The notes: generated by a model from the letters alone, not told the origin. A DNA stretch of 18,093 bases from JAITWN01 sp964388175 (GCA_964388175.1 CAYLYS010000051.1:1-18093); one strand, 5' to 3'. Counted from the stretch's first letter, positions 1 through 7,666 are shown. Numbers and translations: made by a program.

Positions 1-37
1 GCATGGCGGTGCCGTACCAGCCGATCATGGCGGCGCC
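1..37. other. Inverted (fold-back) fragment of thiC at the window edge
   Basis: Read on the plus strand, these bases do not encode the residues expected before the ThiC motif that begins at 38. Their reverse complement does: it reads G-A-A-M-I-G-W-Y-G-T-A-M, the conserved ThiC segment that should directly precede L-C-Y-V-T-P-K. The segment is therefore inverted relative to the rest of the gene. The junction lies in the shared bases GCC at 35-37, and GCATGGC at 1-7 is the inverted copy of GCCATGC at 35-41. The most likely cause is a chimeric or fold-back contig end. A real small inversion cannot be excluded because the left side is not visible. Confidence 0.8.
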
Positions 38-472
38 ATGCTCTGCTACGTGACGCCGAAGGAACACCTCGGCCTGCCCAACCGTGAGGACGTGCGCGAA
101 GGCATCATCACCTACAAGATCGCCGCCCATGCCGCCGATCTCGCCAAGGGCCATCCCCGCGCGCAGGTGCGCGACAACGCGCTGTCCAAGGCGCGCTTCG
201 AGTTCCGCTGGGAAGACCAGTTCAACCTCGGCCTCGACCCCGAGCGTGCCCGCGAGTATCACGACCAGACCCTGCCCAAGGACGGCCACAAGGTCGCGCA
301 CTTCTGCTCCATGTGCGGCCCGCAGTTCTGCTCGATGAAGATCACCCAGGAAGTGCGCGACTATGCGCGCGACAAGGGACTGGCTGACGATGATCTGGCG
401 CTGGAACAGGGTATGGCGGAGAAAGCCGTCGAGTTCAAGCGTGGCGGCAAGGCACTGTATATCAAGAAATAG
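38..472 (+). CDS. thiC: Phosphomethylpyrimidine synthase ThiC, C-terminal part (5' end missing)
   Basis: ThiC is a radical-SAM enzyme that converts aminoimidazole ribotide to HMP phosphate, the pyrimidine half of thiamine. The 144 visible residues begin in the conserved LCYVTPKEHLGLPN block and continue through ITYKIAAHAADLAKGHP and ALSKARFEFRWEDQFNL. Near the C-terminus is the iron-sulfur cluster motif C-S-M-C-G-P-Q-F-C (Cys-x2-Cys-x4-Cys), typical of ThiC. The usual protein is over 600 residues, so only roughly the last quarter is present. The ATG at 38 is an internal Met, not a start. The true upstream codons are replaced by an inverted copy at 1-37. Any TPP riboswitch would lie outside the window. 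Identification is firm from sequence motifs. Confidence 0.95.
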   Translation: MLCYVTPKEHLGLPNREDVREGIITYKIAAHAADLAKGHPRAQVRDNALSKARFEFRWEDQFNLGLDPERAREYHDQTLPKDGHKVAHFCSMCGPQFCSMKITQEVRDYARDKGLADDDLALEQGMAEKAVEFKRGGKALYIKK

Positions 473-546
473 CCCCGCCCCAATCCTCCCCCTTGTCAGG
501 TGGGCTTTGGCAATTATTTTTTGACGGCCGACTGGTTGGCGCTCAA

Positions 547-564
547 TAGAGTATTTATACTCTA
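547..564. promoter_or_regulatory. Perfect 8-bp-arm palindrome overlapping a -10-like hexamer
   Basis: TAGAGTAT at 547-554 and ATACTCTA at 557-564 are perfect inverted repeats separated by TT. The right arm overlaps TATACT (556-561), a good match to a sigma-70 -10 box, about 30 bases before the first lipoprotein start. A dimeric repressor bound here would block that promoter. No convincing -35 sits at the right distance: TTGACG at 521-526 is too far upstream, at 29 bp. The regulator is not identifiable. The palindrome is seen directly; the operator role is inferred. Confidence 0.5.
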
Positions 565-590
565 GCCATTCCGGTTCCGAGGCCCTCGCC

Positions 591-1292
591 ATGCATCACC
601 CGGCTTACCTTTGCGGCGCTATCGTCTGTACCCTGCTGCTTTCCGCCTGCGGCGGTGGAGGAAGCGGCAGTATTGAAGAAGAAAGGCTCGCCACCGGCCG
701 CCTGATCCAGAGCAGCGCCAACGGTCCCATCACCTATACCACCGTAGCGGGCTGGCGCGTCGCGGTGGATTCCGGCGCCGTCACCATCGCCATCCCCGCC
801 ACACTCTCCGCCTCCGGCGCATTCGCCTATGCTTCCGAAAACACGCAGGAAAAGCTCGGTGGCCTGCATATCAAGGACTGGGACGACAGCGTACGCAGCC
901 TGATGCTGCCGGGTGGCACCAAGCTGACTCTCCGCGCCGACGCGGCGCAGGGTACGATGCAATCGGTCGATATCTACGACGGCAACGAAAGCCATCAGGT
1001 CGATCCCCGCAACAATACCATTCTGCACAGCAGCACCGATGGCACGGTCGCGGCCACTCGCGCATCCACGTCAGCCGATGGGGAAACCGCTTACCTGCAG
1101 GCATGGCCGGAGGGCGCCCTTCTGTCCGGATCCTGGGACGGATTTCTCTTTTTCCAGAATCTCTACGTCCAAGGCGCCGCCGACGATGGCACCCTGCTGG
1201 AAAAGGACACTCGCATCGAACCGCTGGGGCGCATGTTCGGGGTGAGCGAGATAGACGATTACTACGACGATCCCCGCCTCGATGGCACCTGA
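591..1292 (+). CDS. Small lipoprotein of unknown function, first of a tandem pair
   Basis: This 233-residue protein starts with a signal peptide ending in the lipobox L-S-A-C (Cys20), followed by a Gly/Ser-rich linker, so it should be a lipid-anchored envelope protein. The start is supported by GAGG at 579-582. It is a paralogue of the next gene. Shared blocks are the K-D-W motif near residue 95, a hydrophobic stretch matching LMLPGGTKLTL, an IYDG/IYEG motif near 128, NNTIL near 141, DGETA near 163, FFQNLYV near 187, and the nearly identical C-terminus DDYYDDPRL. The order resembles proteins with a DUF1521-like fold, but the Gly-Asp-Pro-His motif of the second copy is absent here. Function is unknown; a surface or adhesive role is only a guess. 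Confidence 0.8.
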   Translation: MHHPAYLCGAIVCTLLLSACGGGGSGSIEEERLATGRLIQSSANGPITYTTVAGWRVAVDSGAVTIAIPATLSASGAFAYASENTQEKLGGLHIKDWDDSVRSLMLPGGTKLTLRADAAQGTMQSVDIYDGNESHQVDPRNNTILHSSTDGTVAATRASTSADGETAYLQAWPEGALLSGSWDGFLFFQNLYVQGAADDGTLLEKDTRIEPLGRMFGVSEIDDYYDDPRLDGT

Positions 1293-1310
1293 TTCCGGAG
1301 AACAAGCGAT

Positions 1311-1985
1311 ATGATCCGCCCGCCCGTTCTGGCCGTTCTGCTGATGCCTTTGCCGCTCGCCCTGAGCCTGTCCGCCGTGGCAGCCTGCGGCACGGAACCC
1401 CTCGGTCGTTTGACGCAGGATGCACCCGGCGAACCGCTGGAATATATCAGCGCCGATGCGAACTCCGTCATCAAGGTCGACCTGCATACCATCACCGTCA
1501 CCCACCTCGAACACTATACCGTCCAGCACTGGGGTGACCCGCACGAGAATCTGAACGGCAAGCACACCAAGGACTGGAACGGCGATCGGCGCACGCTGCT
1601 GTTGCAGAGCGGCGTGAAAATCACCATGCATGCCGCGGGACCGCAGGGCGTGGTGGAAACGATGACCATCTACGAAGGCACGGCACGCCACCAGATCAGG
1701 AACACCGACAACACGATCCTGATCAGTTGCGACGACGATCCCGAAACCGAGACGCTGGAAGCGGCAGAAGCCGACGGCGAAACCGCACACCTGGCCATCC
1801 TGGCGCTCTCATCCGAAGGCGTCAACACGCTGTACTATCAGAACGTCTACACGGAGATTGCCGGCGAGAACGGTGTGATGGAGCGAACCTTCGATCCCGT
1901 CCCGCTGGGCGAAGCATGGGCGCCCGTGGGAAATGTGGGTCAGGTCAACGACTATTACGACGATCCGCGTCTGGGCCACACCTGA
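1311..1985 (+). CDS. Small lipoprotein or exported protein with GDPH motif, second of a tandem pair
   Basis: This 224-residue exported protein has a hydrophobic signal peptide ending in V-A-A-C (Cys26), an acceptable lipobox. It lies 18 bp after the first paralogue with its own Shine-Dalgarno GGAG at 1297-1300, so the two are probably co-transcribed. Residues 74-78 read W-G-D-P-H, followed by a K-D-W motif and a TKIT-like strand (VKIT, 102-105). This resembles the DUF1521/MIIA family, whose known members (for example rhizobial NopE1) cleave themselves at the Asp-Pro bond of GDPHVD when calcium binds. Here the motif continues E-N-L rather than V-D, so activity is uncertain. The C-terminus N-D-Y-Y-D-D-P-R-L matches the paralogue. 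Family assignment is tentative. Confidence 0.75.
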   Translation: MIRPPVLAVLLMPLPLALSLSAVAACGTEPLGRLTQDAPGEPLEYISADANSVIKVDLHTITVTHLEHYTVQHWGDPHENLNGKHTKDWNGDRRTLLLQSGVKITMHAAGPQGVVETMTIYEGTARHQIRNTDNTILISCDDDPETETLEAAEADGETAHLAILALSSEGVNTLYYQNVYTEIAGENGVMERTFDPVPLGEAWAPVGNVGQVNDYYDDPRLGHT

Positions 1986-2011
1986 TCGAACGACGGGCCC
2001 CATCCCAGCCT

Positions 2012-4069
2012 TTACGAAATCCCGCTGTGCCGCAGCAACGCGTCGATCTGTGGCTCACGGCCGCGGAATTCGATGAACAGTTCCATCGGCTCACGCGAGC
2101 CGCCCTGCTCCAGGACGGTGGCGAGGAAACGCCGTCCGGTTTCGGCATCGAACAATCCCCTCTCCTCGAACAGCGAGAAAGCGTCGCTCGACAGCACCTC
2201 GGCCCATTTGTAACTGTAATAGCCCGCCGCGTAGCCGCCGGCGAAGATGTGCGAGAAGCTGTGCGGAAAGCGGTTGAACGCCGGCGGATACACCACCGCG
2301 ACCTGGTCGCGGACCTCGGCCAGCAGTTCGTAGACGCGCCCGCCGCGGGCCGGATCGTATTCCAGGTGCAGGCGGAAATCGAACAGCGCGAACTCGATCT
2401 GGCGCAGCATCTTCATGCCGGCCTGGAAGTTGCGCGCGGCGAGCAGGCGCTCGAAGACCTCGGCCGGCAGACGCTCGCCGGTCTTGTAGTGCCCGGAGAT
2501 CAGGGCGATCGACTCCTTCTGCCAGCACCAGTTCTCCATGAACTGGCTCGGCAGCTCGACCGCGTCCCAGGGCACGCCCTGAATGCCGGCGACGCTCGGA
2601 TAATCAATGCGCGTCAGCATATGATGCAGACCGTGCCCGAATTCGTGGAACAGGGTCAGCACTTCGTCATGGGTGAACAGCGCCGGGCCGTCGCCGACCG
2701 GCGGCGAGAAATTGCACACCAGATAGGCAACCGGTGTTTCCACGCCCGCCGCCGCTTTCCGGCGGATGATGCACTCATCCATCCAGGCGCCGCCGCGCTT
2801 GTGCGAGCGCGCGAAGAGATCGAGATAGAACTGGCCGCGCAATTCGCCGCTGGCATCGTAGATCTCGAAGAAGTGCACATCGGGATGCCAGGTCTCGACA
2901 TCCTGGCGAGCGCGGATGGACAGACCGTACAGGCGGCGCACGATCTCGAACATGCCGGCGAGCACGCGCGACTCCGGGAACCAGGCGCGCAACTGCTCCT
3001 GCGAAATATCGTAGGTATGCTGGCGCAGCTTCTCGGAGTAATAGGGCAGATCCCAGGCTTCCAGCGTATCGATGCCATGATGTGCATAGGCATAGGCGCG
3101 CAGCTCCTCGAGCTCGCGCCGCGCCACCGGCAGCGAACGCTGCGCCAGATCGTTGAGAAAAGCGAGCACCTGCGCCGGATCGGCGGCCATCTTCGTCGCC
3201 AGCGAACGTTCGGCATAGTTGGCAAAGCCGAGCAGCCGCGCCTGCTCGTAGCGCAGCGCCAGGATGCGTTCCATCACCGGCCCGTTGTCCCAGCGCCCCG
3301 CGCACGGCCCTTCGTCCGACGCGCGGGTGACGAAAGCCTCGTACATCTCGCGCCGCAGTTCGCGATCGTCGGCATGGGTCATCACTGCCAGATAGGACGG
3401 GAATTCGAGGGTGAACAGCCAGCCCTGCAGATGCTGCTGTGCGGCAGCCTGCGCCGCCATCGCACGCACCGTATCGGGCAGGCCGGACAGGCGCGACTCG
3501 TCGTCCACCAGGCGCGTCCAGCCGTTGGTGGCGTCGAGCAGATTCTGCTCGAAGGTCGCGGTCAGCGTCGCCAGTTCGGCGACGATCTCGCGGTAACGCG
3601 CCCGCGCCGCGTCATCGAGCGCGATGCCGGAGAGGCGGAAATCACGCAGCGCGTGTTCGACCAGCTGGCGCTGCGGCGCCGTGAGCGCGGCGAATCCGGC
3701 CGAGTCGCGCAGGGCGCGGTAGCCGCGATAGAGCCGCTCGTCCTGCCCCAGCTCCGCCGTATAGGCGCTGAGCAGGGGCAGACAGGCATTATAGGCATCG
3801 CGCAGCGCGGGGTGGTTGACCACCGCATTGAGGTGCGCAACCGGCGACCAGGCCCGATTCAGGCGGTGACCGAGCTCCTCCAGCGGCAGCACCAGACTGT
3901 CCCAGTCATGGCCGTCGGCGGCAGCCAGCAACCGGTCGATGCGGGCGCGGTTGTCGGCCAGCAGCCACTGCACGGCGGCCAGGGCATGCTCGGCGCGGAT
4001 CGCACCGAAGCGCGGCAGGCCGCTGAAATCGAGCAGGGGATTACCTTCGGGGCGTGAATGTTGCATCAT
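2012..4069 (-). CDS. prlC: Oligopeptidase A (M3 family zinc metallopeptidase)
   Basis: This cytoplasmic zinc oligopeptidase degrades short peptides, including cleaved signal peptides, in the thimet oligopeptidase family. From the Met at 4069 the protein is 685 residues, close to the ~680 of E. coli PrlC. The zinc site is H-E-F-G-H at about residues 475-479, with the third ligand Glu near 505 in E-L-P-S-Q-F-M-E-N-W. The N-terminus NPLLDFSGLPRF and the FPHSFSHIFAGGYAAGYYSY block near 599-618 are typical. The frame stays open 53 codons further upstream, but that extension has no family resemblance; two adjacent ATGs (4069 and 4066) are both possible starts. The gene converges with the lipoprotein pair, with 26 bp between stops. 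Confidence 0.95.
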   Translation of the reverse strand: MMQHSRPEGNPLLDFSGLPRFGAIRAEHALAAVQWLLADNRARIDRLLAAADGHDWDSLVLPLEELGHRLNRAWSPVAHLNAVVNHPALRDAYNACLPLLSAYTAELGQDERLYRGYRALRDSAGFAALTAPQRQLVEHALRDFRLSGIALDDAARARYREIVAELATLTATFEQNLLDATNGWTRLVDDESRLSGLPDTVRAMAAQAAAQQHLQGWLFTLEFPSYLAVMTHADDRELRREMYEAFVTRASDEGPCAGRWDNGPVMERILALRYEQARLLGFANYAERSLATKMAADPAQVLAFLNDLAQRSLPVARRELEELRAYAYAHHGIDTLEAWDLPYYSEKLRQHTYDISQEQLRAWFPESRVLAGMFEIVRRLYGLSIRARQDVETWHPDVHFFEIYDASGELRGQFYLDLFARSHKRGGAWMDECIIRRKAAAGVETPVAYLVCNFSPPVGDGPALFTHDEVLTLFHEFGHGLHHMLTRIDYPSVAGIQGVPWDAVELPSQFMENWCWQKESIALISGHYKTGERLPAEVFERLLAARNFQAGMKMLRQIEFALFDFRLHLEYDPARGGRVYELLAEVRDQVAVVYPPAFNRFPHSFSHIFAGGYAAGYYSYKWAEVLSSDAFSLFEERGLFDAETGRRFLATVLEQGGSREPMELFIEFRGREPQIDALLRHSGIS

Positions 4070-4250
4070 GAAACTCTGAACGGAAAGATTGGATCCTGAT
4101 AGCATAGCGTCCCGCACAGGGACATCGACCGGCCGGCACGTCTCGCATCGCCCATGCCTCGCTCGATTTTCCCGCATAGGGGAAAAGACGCAAGGAAAAT
4201 TTGCGCGGCGTGACGGCGGGAACACCACGCACCCGCGCGATTCATCACAT

Positions 4251-4305
4251 CTGCTCCGGATCCGCTCCAGGTCCGCTCCAGATTCGTTCCGGATCCGCTC
4301 TGGGT
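4251..4305 (+). repeat. Five degenerate 11-bp tandem repeats in the prlC / carbonic-anhydrase intergenic region
   Basis: Five consecutive 11-mers follow the pattern CCGCTCCRGRT: starts at 4251, 4262, 4273, 4284 and 4295. A partial sixth copy (CGCTCTGGGT) lies at 4311-4320. They sit in the 338-base gap (4070-4407) between the divergent prlC and gamma-carbonic-anhydrase genes. The rest of that gap holds no recognisable gene; it should contain both promoters, but no clear -35/-10 pair stands out. The repeats could bind a regulator in series or be a slippage product. Confidence 0.7.
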
Positions 4306-4407
4306 CTAATCGCTCTGGGTACTAATCCGGGATCCATGCTGTCCCGCTCCGCGGGCATCGGTACGGGAACCGTCGAGCCGGCACACGGCAGGGGAAAGAG
4401 GTACGCA

Positions 4408-4938
4408 ATGACGATAAGAGCATTCGAAGGCACTACACCGCTGCTCGGGGAACGGGTCTACATCGATCCGCACGCCCTGGTGGTCGGCCGGGTGACGATC
4501 GGCGACGACGCCTCGCTCTGGCCGATGGCCGTGGCGCGCGGCGATGTGAACACCATCAGCATCGGCGCCGGCACCAACATCCAGGACGGCACTGTCATGC
4601 ACGTCACGCAGGCCAGCGCCGCCAACCCCGACGGTTTCGCGCTCACCATCGGCGCCCGCGTCACCGTCGGCCACGGCGTCATACTGCATGCCTGCACCAT
4701 CGAAGATCTGGTGCTGATCGGCATGGGTTCGACCATCATGGACGGCGCGACCGTGCGCACCGGCACCATCGTCGGCGCCGGCAGCCTGGTGCCGCCGGGC
4801 AAGGTGCTGGAAAGCGGCCACCTTTACCTCGGCAGTCCGGTGCGCCTGGTACGCAAGCTGAGCGAACAGGAAACCGCCTTTCTCGATACCTCGGCGCAGC
4901 ACTACATCGCGCTCAAGAACAGATACATGGCGGCGTAA
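4408..4938 (+). CDS. Gamma-carbonic-anhydrase family protein (YrdA-like left-handed beta-helix)
   Basis: This 176-residue protein of hexapeptide repeats forms a left-handed beta-helix, as in the YrdA/PaaY/Cam group; many members bind zinc as trimers. Repeated I-G-x-x-x motifs run from about residue 25 to 130. The three zinc-ligand histidines are present: His65 in V-M-H-V-T, and His89 and His94 in G-H-G-V-I-L-H. The last ~35 residues form the usual C-terminal helix. The start at 4408 is chosen because of the purine-rich Shine-Dalgarno AGAGG at 4397-4401 and because family homology begins with IRAFEG. The frame is open further upstream without family similarity. Whether it hydrates CO2 is unknown, as many YrdA-type proteins are weak or inactive. 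It converges with the next gene, 8 bp away. Confidence 0.9.
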   Translation: MTIRAFEGTTPLLGERVYIDPHALVVGRVTIGDDASLWPMAVARGDVNTISIGAGTNIQDGTVMHVTQASAANPDGFALTIGARVTVGHGVILHACTIEDLVLIGMGSTIMDGATVRTGTIVGAGSLVPPGKVLESGHLYLGSPVRLVRKLSEQETAFLDTSAQHYIALKNRYMAA

Positions 4939-4946
4939 ACAAACCC

Positions 4947-5765
4947 TCAGTTCTCGTGGCGGGCAAGAAACGCCGCCAGACCCTCTTCATACATGGCGCC
5001 GCTGCTGAGATAGCCATCGCAGTGCCGGCCGCTGATTTCCAGCAAGGCCTTGGGTTCGGCAGCGATCTCGAACAGACGCTGCGCGTGCCCGAACGGCACG
5101 GTTTCATCCAGGCGGCTGTGCACGATGAGCACCGGACAACGCACCGCGCGCAGATGGTCGGCGACCGGATAGCGGTAACGCGTCAGCAGCCGCGCCGGCA
5201 GCAAAGGATGATGGTCGGCGGCCACAGCGGGCAACGAAGTGAACGTGGATTCGACCACCAGCGCACGCGGCCTATGCCGCGCGGCGAGCCATGACGCGAC
5301 CGCTCCGCCGAGCGAACGCCCCAGCACCACGATGTCCCGCGGCACCTGCCCGCGCTCGCGCAACAGGTATTCCCACATCGCCTGCGCGTCGAGGTACATG
5401 CCGCGCTCATCGGGACGTCCTTCGCTGCGACCATAGCCGCGGTAATCGAACAGCAGCACGCTGAAACCCAGGCGATGGAACAGCGCCAGCGTATCCATGC
5501 CGTGCGAAATATTGCCGGTATTGCCGTGGCAATAAATCAAGGTGCCACGTGCGCGCTGATTGAACACGAACCAGCCATGGAGACGCACGCCGTCGGCAGT
5601 GCGCACGAAGATGTCTTCATAAGCGTAGCCGTGCGCATCCGGCTGCGTCACCAGCTCGCGCTGCGGCCGGAAGATCCGTCGCGTCTGCCGCGCGTAGGTC
5701 CAGATCAGAACCGAGGCATACAGTGCCGCCAAAGCCAGCGCGGCGCTCACCAGCAGGCTCAGCAT
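4947..5765 (-). CDS. Membrane-anchored alpha/beta hydrolase (Bem46/YfhR-like)
   Basis: This 272-residue serine hydrolase has one N-terminal transmembrane segment (about residues 4-24), so the catalytic domain is probably tethered to the inner membrane. Motifs in order are the oxyanion loop H-G-N (80-82), F-D-Y-R-G-Y-G-R-S-E-G (106-116), the nucleophile elbow G-R-S-L-G-G (Ser151), the acid Asp220 in S-R-L-D-E-T-V-P, and the base His248 in G-R-H. This is the arrangement of Bem46-type proteins. The substrate is unknown. The gene is divergent from the ADP-ribosylglycohydrolase-like gene, with 56 bp between starts. The Shine-Dalgarno is weak. Confidence 0.85.
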   Translation of the reverse strand: MLSLLVSAALALAALYASVLIWTYARQTRRIFRPQRELVTQPDAHGYAYEDIFVRTADGVRLHGWFVFNQRARGTLIYCHGNTGNISHGMDTLALFHRLGFSVLLFDYRGYGRSEGRPDERGMYLDAQAMWEYLLRERGQVPRDIVVLGRSLGGAVASWLAARHRPRALVVESTFTSLPAVAADHHPLLPARLLTRYRYPVADHLRAVRCPVLIVHSRLDETVPFGHAQRLFEIAAEPKALLEISGRHCDGYLSSGAMYEEGLAAFLARHEN

Positions 5766-5821
5766 CTGCGCCCACCCGTCTGCTTGCTGGCGCCCGCGCG
5801 TCCCGGTCTAATATTCTCAAG

Positions 5822-6760
5822 ATGACCGTCGATACCGCGCACTCCAAACAAATGGGCCTCATCATCGGCTGCGCCGTCGGTGACGCCATCGGCAAACTCG
5901 CCGCGGGCGCCCTGAACCGGGAGGATCTCCTGCACGGCATCGAGCGCGAGACGCTGCTGCGCTATACCGACGGCACCGCGCTGATGCTGCTGGTCGCCGA
6001 CACGCTGATCGAGTTCGGCGGCCTCGATCCCGAAATCCTCGGCAATCGCTTCCACGAGCATTATCACGGCGAAAGATGGCGCGGTTACGACGACGGCATG
6101 CGCGAAATCCACACACTGGTCGCCCGCGAAGGCATCGGCTACATCGATGCCGCCGCGCGTCTGCTCGGCAATGAGGCTTCGTACGGCAACCGCGCCGCGA
6201 CGCGCGTCATTCCGCCGCTGCTTTACGGCGGCGACAGCGCGGCGATGGAGCAGAACATCGGCATCGCGACGCGCATCAGCCACGCGCATCCCATCGCGCT
6301 CGACGCCGCGCTGCTGCTGGCGGCGGCCTTGAACCAGGCGCTCGCGCTGAATCCGCAGCGTCCGTTCGCACCGCAGACTTTTCTCGCCGCACTGCCCGCG
6401 CCGCGGCGCACGCGCGAAATGCGCGACCAGCTCGACACGGTCTCTACCCTGCTCGACAGCGCAGCGCCATTGACGGAAGCGGCGCGCCGGCTCAAGCTCA
6501 GCGCTACCGTTCATGAATCCCTGCCCTTCGCGCTGTACTGTTTTCTGCTTCATCCCCACGCCTTCATGGAATGCCTGCTCGCCGCCGTGCTGCAGGGCGG
6601 CGACCGCCCCGCCATGGGTGCCATGGCCGGCGCGCTCGGCGGCGCCCTGCTCGGCATCGAGGCGATTCCGCCCGCCTGGCGCGGCAAGCTGGAAAATCAT
6701 CCGCACATCGAGGCGCTGGCGCACGAGCTGATCGCGCGCAACACGCCGGCGCACGAATAG
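5822..6760 (+). CDS. ADP-ribosylglycohydrolase-like protein with altered metal motifs
   Basis: This 312-residue protein resembles the DraG/ARH family, which removes ADP-ribose from proteins or small molecules with two Mg ions. Family signatures are G-C-A-V-G-D-A-I-G (16-24), Y-G-N-R-A-A-T-R (121-128), S-H-A-H-P (153-157) and G-A-M-A-G-A-L-G-G-A (266-275), followed by I-P-P-A-W. The usual ligand motif T-D-D-T is T-D-G-T here (49-52), and the usual G-G-D-T-D-T is G-G-D-R-P-A (259-264), so several metal ligands are missing. It may be a pseudo-enzyme or have changed activity. The start at 5822 is preceded by TAATAT at 5809-5814 and no Shine-Dalgarno, suggesting a possibly leaderless message. An upstream ATG at 5723 adds residues without family similarity. 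Confidence 0.8.
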   Translation: MTVDTAHSKQMGLIIGCAVGDAIGKLAAGALNREDLLHGIERETLLRYTDGTALMLLVADTLIEFGGLDPEILGNRFHEHYHGERWRGYDDGMREIHTLVAREGIGYIDAAARLLGNEASYGNRAATRVIPPLLYGGDSAAMEQNIGIATRISHAHPIALDAALLLAAALNQALALNPQRPFAPQTFLAALPAPRRTREMRDQLDTVSTLLDSAAPLTEAARRLKLSATVHESLPFALYCFLLHPHAFMECLLAAVLQGGDRPAMGAMAGALGGALLGIEAIPPAWRGKLENHPHIEALAHELIARNTPAHE

Positions 6761-6787
6761 CATCCGGCATTTGCCATCACCCGAAGC

Positions 6788-7666
6788 TCAGGCCGGATCT
6801 TTCCCGCCCTGCAGATCGGCGCGCAATCGATCGCCGAGGCCCGCGGTATCGGGATGAACGCCGCGCCAGAGCGCGAAAGCTTCCGCCGCCTGCTCGATGA
6901 GCATGCCCAGCCCGTCGGCGACAGCCGCCGCACCGTGCGCCGCCGCCCAGCGCAGAAAAGGCGTCGGCGCGGCGCCGTACATCATGTCGTAGCAGCAACA
7001 ACCGGGCGCCAGCGCGGATGCGGGCAAAGGCAGCGCCTCGCCGTGCAGGCTCGCCGAGGTGCCGTTGATGATCAGATCGAAACGCTCGTCTGCGATCTCG
7101 TCGAAACCGCACGCCGTGAGCACCGTGGCACCGGCGGCGGCAGCGAAATGATGCCGCAATTCCGATGCCCGTTCTTTGCTGCGGTTGACGAGGGTCAGAC
7201 CGGCGGGCTGCAGGGCCAGCAGCGCCTCGAGCACACCGCGCACCGCACCGCCGGCGCCGACCAGCAACACGCGGCGGCCGGCCAGCGGCCACGCCAGATT
7301 GGCGCTCAAATCCCGCGCCAGACCGGCGCCGTCGGTATTGTCGCCGTACAGCGTACCGTCCGCTTCGCGGCGGATGGTATTGACCGCGCCCGCGCGCTCA
7401 GCGCGGCTGCTGCGCCGATCGACCAGCGCCCAGGCCTGCTGCTTGAACGGCACGGTGATGTTGAGCCCCTTGCCGCCGGCGGCGAAAAAATTGCCGACCG
7501 CCTGCGCAAACCCGCCTTCGTCGACCTGGATGGCACTATAGACCAGACGCTGACGGGTACGGCGCGCGAATTCGGCGTGGATGCGCGGCGACAGGCTGTG
7601 CGACACCGGATTGCCCATCACGGCGTACTGATCGGGTGCGGCGTCGAAATCGAACAGGGAAGACAT
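6788..7666 (-). CDS. aroE: Shikimate 5-dehydrogenase
   Basis: AroE reduces 3-dehydroshikimate to shikimate with NADPH in aromatic amino acid synthesis. The 292-residue protein shows the substrate motif S-H-S-L-S-P (22-27), the catalytic Lys75 in N-I-T-V-P-F-K, Asp112 in D-N-T-D, the Rossmann glycine loop G-A-G-G-A (137-141), the NADP-recognition segment N-R-S-K (161-164), and the C-terminal D-G-L-G-M-L-I-E-Q-A (251-260). The length is slightly above the usual ~270. It lies 105 bp downstream of hemB on the same strand, so it may share the adk-hemB transcript or have its own promoter in the gap. It converges with the preceding plus-strand gene, 27 bp away. Confidence 0.95.
   Translation of the reverse strand: MSSLFDFDAAPDQYAVMGNPVSHSLSPRIHAEFARRTRQRLVYSAIQVDEGGFAQAVGNFFAAGGKGLNITVPFKQQAWALVDRRSSRAERAGAVNTIRREADGTLYGDNTDGAGLARDLSANLAWPLAGRRVLLVGAGGAVRGVLEALLALQPAGLTLVNRSKERASELRHHFAAAAGATVLTACGFDEIADERFDLIINGTSASLHGEALPLPASALAPGCCCYDMMYGAAPTPFLRWAAAHGAAAVADGLGMLIEQAAEAFALWRGVHPDTAGLGDRLRADLQGGKDPA

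Noticed and set aside
2..37. In-frame continuation of thiC to the left edge
   Set aside because: The frame is open but encodes H-G-G-A-V-P-A-D-H-G-G-A, unlike ThiC, while the reverse complement gives the expected residues.
521..526. TTGACG as a -35 box for the lipoprotein promoter
   Set aside because: The spacing to the good -10 at 556 is 29 bp, far beyond the 16-18 bp range; the hexamer CAATAG at 17 bp is a poor -10.
1727..4057. A 776-codon open frame on the plus strand across the prlC region
   Set aside because: It lies antisense to an unmistakable M3 peptidase with its HEFGH motif. Long antisense frames are common in GC-rich genes, and the translation is Arg/Gln-rich with no family pattern.
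4070..4228. A longer PrlC start at 4228
   Set aside because: The extra 53 residues match nothing in the family, and the protein from 4069 has the usual length and N-terminus.
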